Origin: DTPS01 sp049591295
GTDB taxonomy: Bacteria; Acidobacteriota; UBA4820; DSQY01
Length of the DNA stretch: 54,141 bases
NCBI GenBank assembly: GCA_049591295.1
Contig: JBAWEQ010000155.1
Coordinates: 1-54,141, forward strand
Reading direction: 5' to 3'
The notes below the pieces were generated by a model, which was not told the DNA's origin, searched no databases, and saw only the letters and a program-made list of their open reading frames with translations. This document shows, piece by piece, positions 42,085 through 51,559 of this stretch. The position numbers and the translations under genes were made by a program. Numbering within the stretch: position 1 is the first letter of the stretch; each line of letters opens with the position of its first letter.

Positions 42085-42953
42085 TGCCCGAATTTCCCGC
42101 GGAACTTGAAGGGCGTCTGGCAGGTCACGGCGCCGGTCTTGGGGTCGTAGAGGTAGGGCTTGCCGTCGGGATCGACGGGCAGGGATTTCAGGTAGCCCGC
42201 GGTGACCAGCGTCCTCAGGGTGGGCGGAGGCGTCCCCTTTTCCTTTCGGTAGATCTCCATCGCGGCCGTGAGTTTGCGCAGGTCGATCTTGATGGTCAGG
42301 TCGAAGATGTTGCGCTCCGCCGCGAAGCGGAAGTAGGAGGCCTGGTGCTCCTCCTGGCCGGCGAATTCCTGGGCGATGCTCTGCCAGTAGTGCAGGGAGC
42401 TCTCGTAGTCCCCCTGGTACTTGTAGGCGTTGGCCAGCATGTCCTTGAGGATCGGCCGGTTCGGATTCCTGGCGTAGGCGATGTGGAAGTACTTCAGGGC
42501 CTTGGCGTAGTCGTGGGCCTGGAAGAAGGCGTAGGTGCCGGCGTCCCAGGCCACGAGCCAGTCCTTGGGGTCGGCGGCGATCCCCTTGTCCGAGAGGGCG
42601 TAGAGCATGTCCCACTTTTTGTCCAGGCTGAGGAAGAGGTTCCCCATGATGTAGGCCTCGTAAAACCGGGGGTCCAGATCCGTGATCACGTCGTAGGTGT
42701 GCAGGAGGTAGGTGTCCCTCACGTTCTCCTTGTATCGGTCGAAGTACTGGATGGACCAGATGAAGATGAGGTCGGCCGCGAAGTTGTCCTGCCCCAGGCA
42801 GGCCACCTTGAGGTAGGCGCTGGAGGGGATGTAGTAGGAGCGGAACTCGCTGGGGTAGGTATCGTGCAGGGCGACCATCTGCTGGTGCAGGGGGACCACC
42901 GCGGCGAGCAGCAGGACGATGACCAGCACTCCCGCCAGGGTGCGCACTCTCAC
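42078..42953 (-). CDS. Membrane-anchored TPR protein, function unknown
   Basis: A 291-residue protein with one N-terminal transmembrane helix or signal anchor (about 5-22, LAGVLVIVLLLAAVVPL) and TPR-like helices (DPRFYEAYIMGNLFLSLDK, then DYAKALKYFHIAYARNPNRP). The C-terminal part (about 230-291) ends with short segments such as PVDPDGKPYLYDPKTG that resemble the C-terminal part of type II secretion pseudopilins. GTG start overlaps the ABC permease stop; its own end overlaps prepilin peptidase by seven bases. Confidence 0.75.
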   Translation of the reverse strand: MRVRTLAGVLVIVLLLAAVVPLHQQMVALHDTYPSEFRSYYIPSSAYLKVACLGQDNFAADLIFIWSIQYFDRYKENVRDTYLLHTYDVITDLDPRFYEAYIMGNLFLSLDKKWDMLYALSDKGIAADPKDWLVAWDAGTYAFFQAHDYAKALKYFHIAYARNPNRPILKDMLANAYKYQGDYESSLHYWQSIAQEFAGQEEHQASYFRFAAERNIFDLTIKIDLRKLTAAMEIYRKEKGTPPPTLRTLVTAGYLKSLPVDPDGKPYLYDPKTGAVTCQTPFKFRGKFGQW

Positions 42954-43750
42954 ACCAGGTCGCGCCGCTTGAAGCAGAGCGAGGAGGCCAGGAGGAGCAC
43001 GGCCACCATGAGGAGCGTGTAGGTGACCCCCCGTGCGGCGAATCCGGGGGCCGTCGCGATGTCGTGCACCACCAGGTTGTTGATGTTGAGCAGGTTGAGG
43101 TCGGGCAGGAGGTGGTAGAGCAGGAGAAGCGCGCGCTTGGCGAATTCGGACTGCACCAGCGGAACCAGGAAGGAGGGGATGCTCGAGCTGGTATGGCCGA
43201 TGAGGTAGAAGGCCACCGTGCAGATGGCGCTCACCACGGGCGAACTGACCGAGGAGAAGAAGAGGGCCACCGCGGAGAGGATCATCAGCTCCAGGTAGAT
43301 GTACCCGACGGCGGGAAAGATCCGGGCCGTGAAGGCCCCCACCGAGGCCAGGACCCCCGCCAGGACGAGCGTCATGGCCACCAGGTTGACCAGGAGCACG
43401 GTCATGATCCCGATATACCGGCCCAGGATGAAGCTGCTTCGGGAGAGGGGCTTGGAGAGGACGTTGTAGATGGTCTTGCGCTCCACCTCCTTGTAGATGA
43501 GGCCGATGCCGATGAAGATGGCGGTGGCCGCCGAGAAGTAGGCGATGGTCGAGAGCCCCATGTCCAGGATGACGCGGCGCAGGCTCCCGATGGCCAGGAG
43601 CCCCATCACGAAGGAGAAGAGCAGGAGGCAGACGGCGAAGGCCAGCAGGATGTAGAAGATCCGGCTCCTCACGGCCTCCTTGAAGGTGTTCTTGGCGATG
43701 GCGTAGACCTGGACGAGGGTCAGCCTCGGCGTGATCGCCACGGGCGTCAT
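42950..43750 (-). CDS. ABC-2 type transporter permease
   Basis: A 266-residue inner-membrane protein with about six helices. The N-terminal segment VYAIAKNTFKEAVRSRIFYIL and the later ERKTIYNVLSKPLSRSSFILGRY are typical of NatB/GldF-type ABC-2 permeases. It overlaps the ATPase gene by four bases (ATGA) and the TPR gene by GTGA. Substrate unknown. Confidence 0.9.
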   Translation of the reverse strand: MTPVAITPRLTLVQVYAIAKNTFKEAVRSRIFYILLAFAVCLLLFSFVMGLLAIGSLRRVILDMGLSTIAYFSAATAIFIGIGLIYKEVERKTIYNVLSKPLSRSSFILGRYIGIMTVLLVNLVAMTLVLAGVLASVGAFTARIFPAVGYIYLELMILSAVALFFSSVSSPVVSAICTVAFYLIGHTSSSIPSFLVPLVQSEFAKRALLLLYHLLPDLNLLNINNLVVHDIATAPGFAARGVTYTLLMVAVLLLASSLCFKRRDLV

Positions 43751-44670
43751 GTTCCTCCTCCCGGAATCTGGGCCATGAACAGGTCCTCGAGGGAGACCTT
43801 GTGGGGCATCACGGAGCGCACCGAGGCCCCCTCGGCCCTCGCCTTGTCCAGAAGCGTTTGGAGGATCGCCTCGGACTCCACGCGCACCAGCACCTGGCCG
43901 CCCCGATGGGTCAGGACCGAACAGCCGGGGGGAGGCGAGAAGGTCTCCAGCCCCCGCAGGGTGACGTCCCAGAAGCGCACCTCCGAGCCCAACAGCACCT
44001 CCAGGATCCCCTCCTGAACGACGCGGCCCTTGACCAGGATGGCCACCTGGTCGCAGAGCATCTCGGCGTCCGCCAGGATGTGGGACGAGAAGAAGACCGT
44101 CTTGCCCTGCTCCTTGAGCGAGAGGATGAGGTCGCGGATCTCCCTCCGGCCGATGGGGTCCAGGCCGCTCATGGGTTCGTCCAGGATCACCAGCTCGGGA
44201 TCGTGGATGAGGGCCTGGGCCAGCCCGATGCGCTGGAGCATGCCCTTGCTGTACTTGCGGAGCTGGAGCTTGCCCTGGCCCTTGAGGCCCACGGTCTCCA
44301 GCAGTTCGGGGACGCGCCGCGAGAGCTGGGAGGGCGAGAGGCCGTAGAGGCGGCCCATGAAGGCGAGCAGCTCGGCTCCCTTGAGGTAGTCGTAGAAATA
44401 GGGCGTCTCGGGGAGAAAGCCGATGCGGCGGCGGACGGAGCGGTCCGTCGAGCTCCTCCCGAAGATCCGGGCTTCGCCCGCATCGGGGAAGAGCAGGCCG
44501 GCCAGGATCTTGATGGTGGTCGTCTTGCCGGCGCCGTTGGGACCCAGAAAGCCGTAGATGACCCCCTTGGGCACCGAGAGGTTGATGCCATCCAACACGT
44601 GGTGCACCCCGATGGAGAGGTGCCCCCGGAAGGACTTCTTTAACTCGGTGACCTGCAGCACATGATCCAT
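43747..44670 (-). CDS. ABC transporter ATP-binding protein
   Basis: A 307-residue ATPase. Walker A GPNGAGKT (43-50), signature YSKGMLQRIGLAQAL (about 140-154), Walker B LVILDEPMSGLDP, and the H-loop SSHIL. A C-terminal ~80-residue extension (VRFWDVTLRG, LVRVESEAILQTLL) is common in ABC-2 exporters. It is the first gene of the run ATPase-permease-TPR-pilD-kinase. GldA/NatA-like exporters of this type work in motility or drug/sodium export. Confidence 0.93.
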   Translation of the reverse strand: MDHVLQVTELKKSFRGHLSIGVHHVLDGINLSVPKGVIYGFLGPNGAGKTTTIKILAGLLFPDAGEARIFGRSSTDRSVRRRIGFLPETPYFYDYLKGAELLAFMGRLYGLSPSQLSRRVPELLETVGLKGQGKLQLRKYSKGMLQRIGLAQALIHDPELVILDEPMSGLDPIGRREIRDLILSLKEQGKTVFFSSHILADAEMLCDQVAILVKGRVVQEGILEVLLGSEVRFWDVTLRGLETFSPPPGCSVLTHRGGQVLVRVESEAILQTLLDKARAEGASVRSVMPHKVSLEDLFMAQIPGGGT

Positions 44671-44998
44671 CGCGTCCGCGCTCTACGGCCCCAGGATACC
44701 CTGCCGGGAAGCGCGCGGCAAGGTGGGGGAGGGGACAATCGGAATTCGCAAAGACGGGATGACCACAGAGGCGCAGAGACACAGAGACACACAGGGATTG
44801 GGGATCAGGAGCTGGCTGCGGCCGTCCCTCGCGTCTCGCCTTTCGCTTCATCGCTCTATCGCTTCATCGCTTCATCGCGTCTCGCGTCTCGCGTCTCCCG
44901 TCTCCCGTCTCCCGTCTCACGTCTCCCGTCTCGCGTCTCACGTTTCGCTTCATCGCTTCTCTCCTCTCCCGTATACTGGCCCCTGATGGAGGTGCCCC
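44671..44998. repeat. Intergenic low-complexity region: CACAGAGG words and GTCTCGC/CCGTCTC tandem words
   Basis: About 44758-44797 has words of the form ACCACAGAGGCGCAGAGACA, a dispersed motif seen again at 46113, 46206 and 52280. About 44829-44957 is a run of GCTTCATC and GTCTCGC/GTCTCCC words with a seven-base period. The complementary run (GAGACGC) occurs at 46053-46101, on the other side of the threonine aldolase gene, so that gene is bracketed by inverted low-complexity arms. No gene is seen here. Confidence 0.75.
44972..44977 (+). promoter_or_regulatory. Candidate -10 box of the threonine aldolase gene
   Basis: TATACT at 44972-44977 lies 21 bases before the ATG. The -35 position (TTCATC, 44949-44954, 17-base spacer) falls within the low-complexity words and is a poor match, so only the -10 is convincing. 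Confidence 0.4.
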
Positions 44999-46030
<1,032 letters not shown>

Positions 46031-46415
46031 AGGTGTGCCGCGCGGGGGTGAGACGCTAGACGCTAGACGCGAGACGCGAGACGCGAGACGCGAGACGCGA
46101 GGAAAAAGATTCACCACAGAGGCGCAGAGGACACAGAGGAAAAAAAGGCTCTCGAAAGCCCTGTAGGAGCGCTCTCCAGAGCGCGATTGGGTCCATGAAA
46201 ATGGAATTCACCACGGAGAGCACGGAGGCCACGGAGGAAGGTCGAGGTGAGGAGATGAGGAGATGCCGAGATGAGGACGAGGGCGGGCCTTCGAAGGAGA
46301 GCATTCGCCCTACCCAATAGAATCGGGGCCAGGTCTTCAGGGTTAGTGATCCGAGACGCTCACAGTGAAGACTTGATCCAGGACCAGTACGACCCCCTTG
46401 GCTCTTCCTATTCCC
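46031..46415. repeat. Intergenic repeat cluster
   Basis: No gene. In order: GAGACGC words (46053-46101); a TTCACCACAGAGGCGCAGAG motif near 46110; a REP-like palindrome TGTAGGAGCGCTCTCCAGAG starting at 46162, with GCGCTCT/AGAGCGC arms (46169-46184); a TTCACCACGGAGAGCACGGA motif near 46207; GAGATGAG words (about 46245-46275); then unassigned sequence to the methyltransferase gene. It looks like a landing zone for several different short repeat families. Confidence 0.7.
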
Positions 46416-47171
46416 TCACCCCTCGTCGGGCTCTTCGCCTCCCGCCTTCGGGGCCGGCCGGGTCCGCCGGCGCTGGAAGGAGTAGGTGATCATCCCGGAG
46501 ACCAGCCCCACGGCGAAGACCTCCCAGAAGAGGCGCCCGTTCAGGCTGACGGCCAGGACGACCAGGGCGACGCCGAAGGACCACACCATGAACTCCGCGA
46601 CGAACGCCTGGCGCCACAGGGGCGCGGCCCCAGACGCTGGAAGCCGGGGACGGAGCGACGGCAGGAAGCGCCGCACGCGGCTTCGGTAGGCCTCGTACGC
46701 CTCTCCCTGGGCCTCGGCCAGCCCGGTCTCCTCCCGCAGGGCGAGACGCAGGACGAAGAGAACCATGAGAACAACGAGCACGACCCCGCCCGGGACGTCG
46801 GTCGTCGCGCTCAGGCCCGCGGCCATCAGGACCAGCCCGACGTAGAGGGGGTTGCGGACGAAGCGGAAGGGCCCGTCCGCCGTGAGCCTCTCCGAGTGCG
46901 GCCGGCGGTCCGTCATGACCCCCACGCTCAGGTAGGCCGTGCCCCACGTGCGCAGCCCGGCGCCCACCAGGACCACCAGGGCCGCGACCCCGAAGAGCGC
47001 GTGCAGCCAGATCGGGAAGAGAGGTGAGCCCTTCGGCACGAACCGGCCCACGAGGACCACCCCGGCGTTGCCCGGGAAGAAGTGGCCGAGTTCGTAGGCG
47101 ATAAAGAAGATGGCGAAGATGAACCAGAAACGGTGCCGGAACTCGAATTCAGTCGCCGCGAAGCCGCTCAT
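46416..47171 (-). CDS. Integral membrane methyltransferase (isoprenylcysteine carboxyl/phospholipid methyltransferase-like)
   Basis: A 251-residue membrane protein with about six helices. The ICMT/PEMT-type SAM site is visible: TADGPFRFVRNPLYVGLVL (about 97-115), then GEAYEAYRSRVRRFLP (about 154-169). Bacterial members methylate small molecules or lipids; the substrate is not known. The ATG follows GGGAGG. An extra C-terminal pair of helices (about 188-232) is beyond the core family. Confidence 0.85.
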   Translation of the reverse strand: MSGFAATEFEFRHRFWFIFAIFFIAYELGHFFPGNAGVVLVGRFVPKGSPLFPIWLHALFGVAALVVLVGAGLRTWGTAYLSVGVMTDRRPHSERLTADGPFRFVRNPLYVGLVLMAAGLSATTDVPGGVVLVVLMVLFVLRLALREETGLAEAQGEAYEAYRSRVRRFLPSLRPRLPASGAAPLWRQAFVAEFMVWSFGVALVVLAVSLNGRLFWEVFAVGLVSGMITYSFQRRRTRPAPKAGGEEPDEG

Positions 47172-47364
47172 CGCTTGAACCTCCCGTTAACCTCCCGCAG
47201 AGTCCTTTGCGTCTTGCCCTCAGGTGCGCCTCCCCAGTATCGAGGCGAGCAGGTGAGTAAGCAAGTGGAAGAGCAGGGGGCGGGAGGTCCTTCGAAGGCC
47301 CGCCCCGATCATTGGATCTCTTGATCTCCTGATCACGCGATCACGCCGCGAGGCCTCCATCCGC

Positions 47365-47817
47365 TCAATCGTGGTTGACGGGCACGTCGTCTGGGGCGGG
47401 GCGGCCCTTGCCCGTCTCCAAGAGGTCCTTGAGGCTCAGCATGAAGACCGCCCACTTGGTCGAGCAGTGGGCGAAGAAGTCCGTGTCCTCGCGCCATCCC
47501 GAATGGGCGAACTCCACCCAGCACTGGGCTTAGTCGGCGCTCAGGGCGAAGCTCACCTCTGTCCCGGACCATTCCTCGACCCCTTCCTCGCGGTCGCCCT
47601 TCCAGCGGACCAGCTCTCCGGGCCGAAGCTCCACCACCTCGAACTTCTGGCAGAAGTCGCCGAACCAGAACTCGAGCACGCCCCCGACCTTCGACCCGTC
47701 GCCCCGGCTGTCCGAGGTCCACCAGGCCGCCAGCTTCTTCACCTCCGTCAGCGCCCCGTAGACCGCCTCCGGCGACGCCTTGATCCCCACTTCGTGACGG
47801 ATGCTGTACGTTCCCAT
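47365..47817 (-). pseudogene. SRPBCC/AHSA1-family protein interrupted by a TAA
   Basis: The frame from ATG 47817 gives an SRPBCC-type start (SIRHEVGIKASPEAVYGALT) and runs 95 codons to a TAA at 47530-47532. Beyond it the same frame stays open to 47365 and encodes the expected rest of the family (WVEFAHSGWRE, FFAHCSTKWAVFMLSLKDLLE). The stop falls just before the conserved F-x-H-x-G-W segment, so the product would lack the C-terminal helix that closes the lipid pocket. Recent nonsense mutation or a sequence error; TAA rules out selenocysteine. Confidence 0.75.
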
Positions 47818-48058
47818 GGTGTTCTCACCTTTTCAGGTCGAGAAACACGCAGAGGGGCAGAAAAATTCACCACGGAATACGAAGAGCACGGAGAAAGAAG
47901 CGAGACATGGCAAGAAGGTCTCACCGCGCAGGGCCGAGACGCGAGAGGCTAGACCCTAGACGCAAAGAAGGGCTCACCACGCGGCGAAACCAATGTGGCA
48001 ATACAAGATCTGACCCCAAATATTCTTTACTAACGGTGAAGATTTGACCGCGGACCCC
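47818..48058. repeat. Intergenic remnants at the edge of the accessory island
   Basis: Contains a TTCACCACGGAATACGAAGA word motif (about 47864), GAGACGCGAGAGGC words (about 47936), and AATGTGGCAATACAAGATCTGACCCC-like sequence (about 47990-48016, first 20 bases meaningful), of a kind I have seen near REP-associated transposases. No gene and no attC site could be recognised after the DUF262 gene. Confidence 0.45.
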
Positions 48059-49225
48059 TTACCGATTACCTTTGGCCCGATTGTGGGAAATGCAGAGCAT
48101 CTGGCAGTTCTTGGCCGAACTGTCGCCGCCCTTACTCCATGCTTCAATGTGGTCGGCGTCCATTTCGTCGAACTTATAGATCCTGCTCTTGTTCGCGCCG
48201 CGCCCAACCGCGCAAAGCGGGCAGTTGGACTCGCCCTTGCGCTCAGCTGCTTGCGTCTGCTTAGCGTATGTGGCCCGCTTCACCGGTGTGTCGAAGACCC
48301 GGACGTCCAACAGCTTCGTATCGGCCGAGCCGCCTAATAGAAACTCAAAAATTCCCTTGCGGCTTTTCACGTAGTCATCGGCGGCGAGCTTTTTCACATC
48401 GTCCGACATCTTCTTTCGACCATAGGACTTGCCGTGGTGCTTCTCGTATAGTCTGCCCCACTCCAATCCCTTCATTTCCGGGAGAACGTCGACAAACACG
48501 GTTGAAACCCAGTCGATCACGCTGTTGAAGTAGGTCTTCAGCTCATTGATGTTATTGTCGTTGCGATGAGCGCTCATGTAGCCGCCGATATCGCCTTTGC
48601 TCACCCAGTCCAGCGCCCGCTCCAGGAACTCCTGACGGTTCGCGCTGCCCTTGACGTATGCGCTCCACTTCTGGATGTTCGCGTTCTGGCTGTTGCTGAA
48701 CTCGGCCTTTGCCAACGTCACGAACGGCCCGGAGTAGATGGCGTTCAAGAGCTCTTGGGCGTTGAGCGGCACACCTGCGATGTTGATCGTCTCGAACCAT
48801 TGCTTGATCTCAGTCTCGGTCCCCTCGCACTCGTAGATCAGCAATCCCGAGCCGAGAATCTTGGTCCGCTGGTCGGCGGGCAGGCTGTCGAAGTTTTTCG
48901 GATTGCCGTTATCCACGATCGCGAACTTATTCGTCACGAACCGTCCGATGCTCGTGATCCGTTGCTGGCCGTCCAGCACCTCGAACTTGTCCCCGGCGAC
49001 CTTGTTGAAGTAGATCAGCCCAAGGGGATAAGCCTTGAGCAGGGAGTGGATCACATCCTGCTCCTTCTTACCTCCGCCATCAGCATAGATGTAGTTGCGC
49101 TGGTACTCCGGCTGGATGGTGAGCTTTCCGCCCAGCCCGAATAGCCCTCTGCCCTCTAATTTGTTGTACACAAACCCGTCGCAGATGTCGGCGACGGTGA
49201 TGTCGGTTCTCAGCGTGGTCTTCAC
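48059..49225 (-). CDS. DUF262 + HNH nuclease (GmrSD/restriction-like)
   Basis: A 388-residue protein. The N-terminal DUF262 (ParB/Srx-like NTPase fold) shows IQPEYQRNYIY (about 37-47) and EVLDGQQRITSIGRF (about 82-96). The C terminus is an HNH nuclease: CPLC (about 338), then DADHIEAWSKGGDS and the Asn/His-containing LCISHNRAKGN. This combination is known from GmrSD-type type IV restriction and related defence proteins. Its start overlaps the methylase gene stop (ATGA), so the pair probably forms a restriction-modification unit in which this is the nuclease. Confidence 0.85.
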   Translation of the reverse strand: MKTTLRTDITVADICDGFVYNKLEGRGLFGLGGKLTIQPEYQRNYIYADGGGKKEQDVIHSLLKAYPLGLIYFNKVAGDKFEVLDGQQRITSIGRFVTNKFAIVDNGNPKNFDSLPADQRTKILGSGLLIYECEGTETEIKQWFETINIAGVPLNAQELLNAIYSGPFVTLAKAEFSNSQNANIQKWSAYVKGSANRQEFLERALDWVSKGDIGGYMSAHRNDNNINELKTYFNSVIDWVSTVFVDVLPEMKGLEWGRLYEKHHGKSYGRKKMSDDVKKLAADDYVKSRKGIFEFLLGGSADTKLLDVRVFDTPVKRATYAKQTQAAERKGESNCPLCAVGRGANKSRIYKFDEMDADHIEAWSKGGDSSAKNCQMLCISHNRAKGNR

Positions 49226-50445
49226 TTTGTCGTCCTCCTTGCGGGTCGGGCACGGTGGCGGATGAAGATTCGTTGATAAGCAGACTGAATGATCCTGCCT
49301 TCGCTGTTAATGAAGTAATTCTTTCTGCCGTCGTTTCCGAGCAGGTTGGCGTTCTCATTTGTCTTACCGCCAGATGATCCTGTTTCCGACCCGTCCTGCC
49401 GAACCTCCCAGTAATCGTCGTACTTCCTGGTGTCAGGAACGAGATCGTGGCAACCGCGTTGGGTTGCCCCTAAAATCTCGAACTGCTCAGGGTTGTACTT
49501 GTCGAGGAAGGTGATCGGCACGCCCATGACGCCGTCGTAATCGCTGGGGATCGCGTCGGTGAAGGGCACCTCGATGGCACCGTAGTTATCGTACTGGTGG
49601 TAGGCATCTCCGTTCAGCTTCTTGTTGTACCGAAGATTGTCCGCCATGCTCATGAGCTTCAACTCCTCGTGGCGGCTCCCATGGTCCAAATTGGTGTACC
49701 AGCGGACGCCCTTAACGCGGATGTACTTGACACCATTTTCGTCGACGCGCGAACCTGCTGCGTTCAACGGGTAGTGGTCGGGAACGCGGAACTCCCGATC
49801 GCCGCTATGGATTGTGACGCCCATCCACATCTTGTCAGCCTTGATGAGCGGGAAGATCTCCTTATAGGTGATCGCCTGGACATTGCCGATGATCAGGAAC
49901 TTCTTCCCGTGCTCCACGAGCTGGGCGACGTACTCACGGAAGAGGGAGAAGGGCGGGTTGGTAACCACAATGTCCGCTTGTGTGAGCAACTCGACGCACT
50001 CGGCGCTGCGGAAGTCGCCGCCTCCCGCGAGAGGTTTGCGGGTGTGGGGGTTCTGCTTCAGGAAGAGCGTGACGTCTTCGATGCCGATCGCGCCGTCTCC
50101 AGTGACATCCTTCACTTCCTCGATCTCGACGGCAATCGCCTTGGGCTTTGGGCGCTTGCCATTGCCCTCGTCGTACTCACCGAACGGAAGTTGTGCGCCG
50201 GCTATGGGGGAGCCGTCGTAGCTGGTCGTCACGAGCTTTTTGAGGCCGAGCTTGTTGAAGTTGGCGGCGAAGTACTTGAAGAAGTTGCTCTCGAAAGGGT
50301 CGTCGCAGTTGCAGTAGACGGCCTTGCCGCGGAAGGTGTCGGGGGTGTACTCCAGGTAGGCCTCGACCTCTTTCTGGATGTCGACGTACTGAGTGTAGAA
50401 CTCGTCCTGCTTGGCCGACTTCGCGGCGCTTAGATTTCGATGCAT
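49222..50445 (-). CDS. Adenine-specific DNA methyltransferase, EcoRI methylase family
   Basis: A 407-residue protein resembling M.EcoRI-type N6-adenine methylases: DEFYTQYVDIQKEVEAYL (14-31), VYCNCDDPFESNFFKYF (about 43-59) and the catalytic NPPF in DIVVTNPPFSLFREYV (about 159-174). It would protect host DNA from the co-encoded DUF262-HNH protein. The ATG at 50445 has only a weak GGAAAG upstream. Just upstream of it lies an attC-like site, so the methylase and nuclease form the next unit after the TIR-caspase cassette. Confidence 0.87.
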   Translation of the reverse strand: MHRNLSAAKSAKQDEFYTQYVDIQKEVEAYLEYTPDTFRGKAVYCNCDDPFESNFFKYFAANFNKLGLKKLVTTSYDGSPIAGAQLPFGEYDEGNGKRPKPKAIAVEIEEVKDVTGDGAIGIEDVTLFLKQNPHTRKPLAGGGDFRSAECVELLTQADIVVTNPPFSLFREYVAQLVEHGKKFLIIGNVQAITYKEIFPLIKADKMWMGVTIHSGDREFRVPDHYPLNAAGSRVDENGVKYIRVKGVRWYTNLDHGSRHEELKLMSMADNLRYNKKLNGDAYHQYDNYGAIEVPFTDAIPSDYDGVMGVPITFLDKYNPEQFEILGATQRGCHDLVPDTRKYDDYWEVRQDGSETGSSGGKTNENANLLGNDGRKNYFINSEGRIIQSAYQRIFIRHRARPARRTTK

Positions 50446-50500
50446 CGGCTTGCTTTCCAGGGCGCAATTGGCTCCATTGGGTTTCCTTGCCGTCCTTTCG

Positions 50501-50560
50501 GGCTAACGCTGCGCATCAGCAGCGGCGCGAGGCGCCGTCCGCTGCATGCGGTTGTTGGGC
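50501..50560 (-). other. attC-like integron recombination site
   Basis: Read on the minus strand: R''-like GCCCAAC (50560-50554) and R'-like GTTAGCC (50507-50501) enclose an imperfect palindrome, CGCATGCAGCGGACGGCGC against GCGCCGCTGCTGATGCG, with the unpaired bases typical of attC. Total 60 bp. It begins 12 bases after the caspase stop and has the same orientation, which is the layout of a gene cassette. No integrase gene is visible in the window. Confidence 0.72.
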
Positions 50561-50571
50561 GGCCTCGACTT

Positions 50572-51546
50572 TCATATCCGCTGCTTCTCTACGAGCCGAC
50601 GATAGTGCTCACCAAGAACCGTTAGCTTGCACGCCTTGCTCTGCATCGCAGCGTGCCACATGTGGGGCGCGTCGACTGGAATGACGAGATTCAGTCTGTT
50701 GTATCGCTGAAGGATGGCGAACTTCCTCGTGTTCTCGGGGATCGGTGCCGGCATGCCCGGATCGCGTCCCTTTAGCTCGGGTTCGAAGGTAGGGTTCAAT
50801 TGGAATTCAAATCCAGGCCGCGGAAATAACTCCGTAATCCGCCGCAGGTCGCCAAGCTCGATCTGCGGGGAGACCCTTCGCAGAGAGACGAACTGTCGCA
50901 CGTTGGTCTTGAAGACCGGACGCTGCTCCCACGCTCCAAGGGATTGATCCACGTGTGCGTAGACGCTTCCGGGAGTGATGTCGCCCGTGAGATTGGCAGC
51001 ACCACCATGTAGCGCGTCCACCAGAAGCGTGGTGAAGGTGCCCCTGCCGTTTTCCTCCGTTGCGTACTGGTCAGCCGTAGACGCAGTGAGCACGGTAAGT
51101 CCTTCTGATAGCGCGGCGACGTTGCCCGGTGTAGGAGGAGTGCCGGCAATCCCAGAGTGGCAGCTATCCAACACAACAACCTTGTTTCTGGCGGGCGACC
51201 TATTCGCGAGCGTTAGCACATCAGAAAGCGAGAGCCCTTCGTCTCCTCGACGGGAGTCCGTCGCCAGAAGGTAGCCGCCCGTCGCTTCAATGTGACCGTG
51301 CCCAGCGAAGTAGAACAGTGCAATCTCGGCCTGCTTCTGGAACAGCTCTTCGACATGGTCCTTCAGGACGCTGCGATCGACGCGGTCGGTGGAACCGGTA
51401 CCAGTGAGGAGCTTGCAATCGAAGTTGACGGCCCCGTCACCATGACGTTCCAGCACGGCCTTAACCGCATGGGCATCATCGACGCAGCCAAAGAGTGAGG
51501 TGCCATGCTCATAGTGGTTTATGCCCACGATAAGTGCGATGCGCAT
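50572..51546 (-). CDS. Caspase-like peptidase (C14), probable Thoeris-type effector
   Basis: A 324-residue protein. The caspase fold starts directly (MRIALIVGINHYEH), with catalytic H83 in FAGHGH and C129 in LDSCHSG. After the peptidase domain (about 1-220) a C-terminal domain (about 225-324) of unassigned fold follows, ending LVEKQRI; it could be the ligand sensor. ATG at 51546 has GAGGTG upstream. It follows the TIR gene by 13 bases. TIR + caspase pairs have been reported as type IV Thoeris, in which a TIR-made cyclic ADP-ribose signal switches on protease activity; applying this here is inference from domain content. Confidence 0.85.
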   Translation of the reverse strand: MRIALIVGINHYEHGTSLFGCVDDAHAVKAVLERHGDGAVNFDCKLLTGTGSTDRVDRSVLKDHVEELFQKQAEIALFYFAGHGHIEATGGYLLATDSRRGDEGLSLSDVLTLANRSPARNKVVVLDSCHSGIAGTPPTPGNVAALSEGLTVLTASTADQYATEENGRGTFTTLLVDALHGGAANLTGDITPGSVYAHVDQSLGAWEQRPVFKTNVRQFVSLRRVSPQIELGDLRRITELFPRPGFEFQLNPTFEPELKGRDPGMPAPIPENTRKFAILQRYNRLNLVIPVDAPHMWHAAMQSKACKLTVLGEHYRRLVEKQRI

Positions 51547-51559
51547 AACGTCACCTCGC

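Noticed and set aside
47530..47532. Recoding of the stop in the SRPBCC gene
   Set aside because: The codon is TAA, which is not used for selenocysteine or pyrrolysine; mutation or error is simpler.
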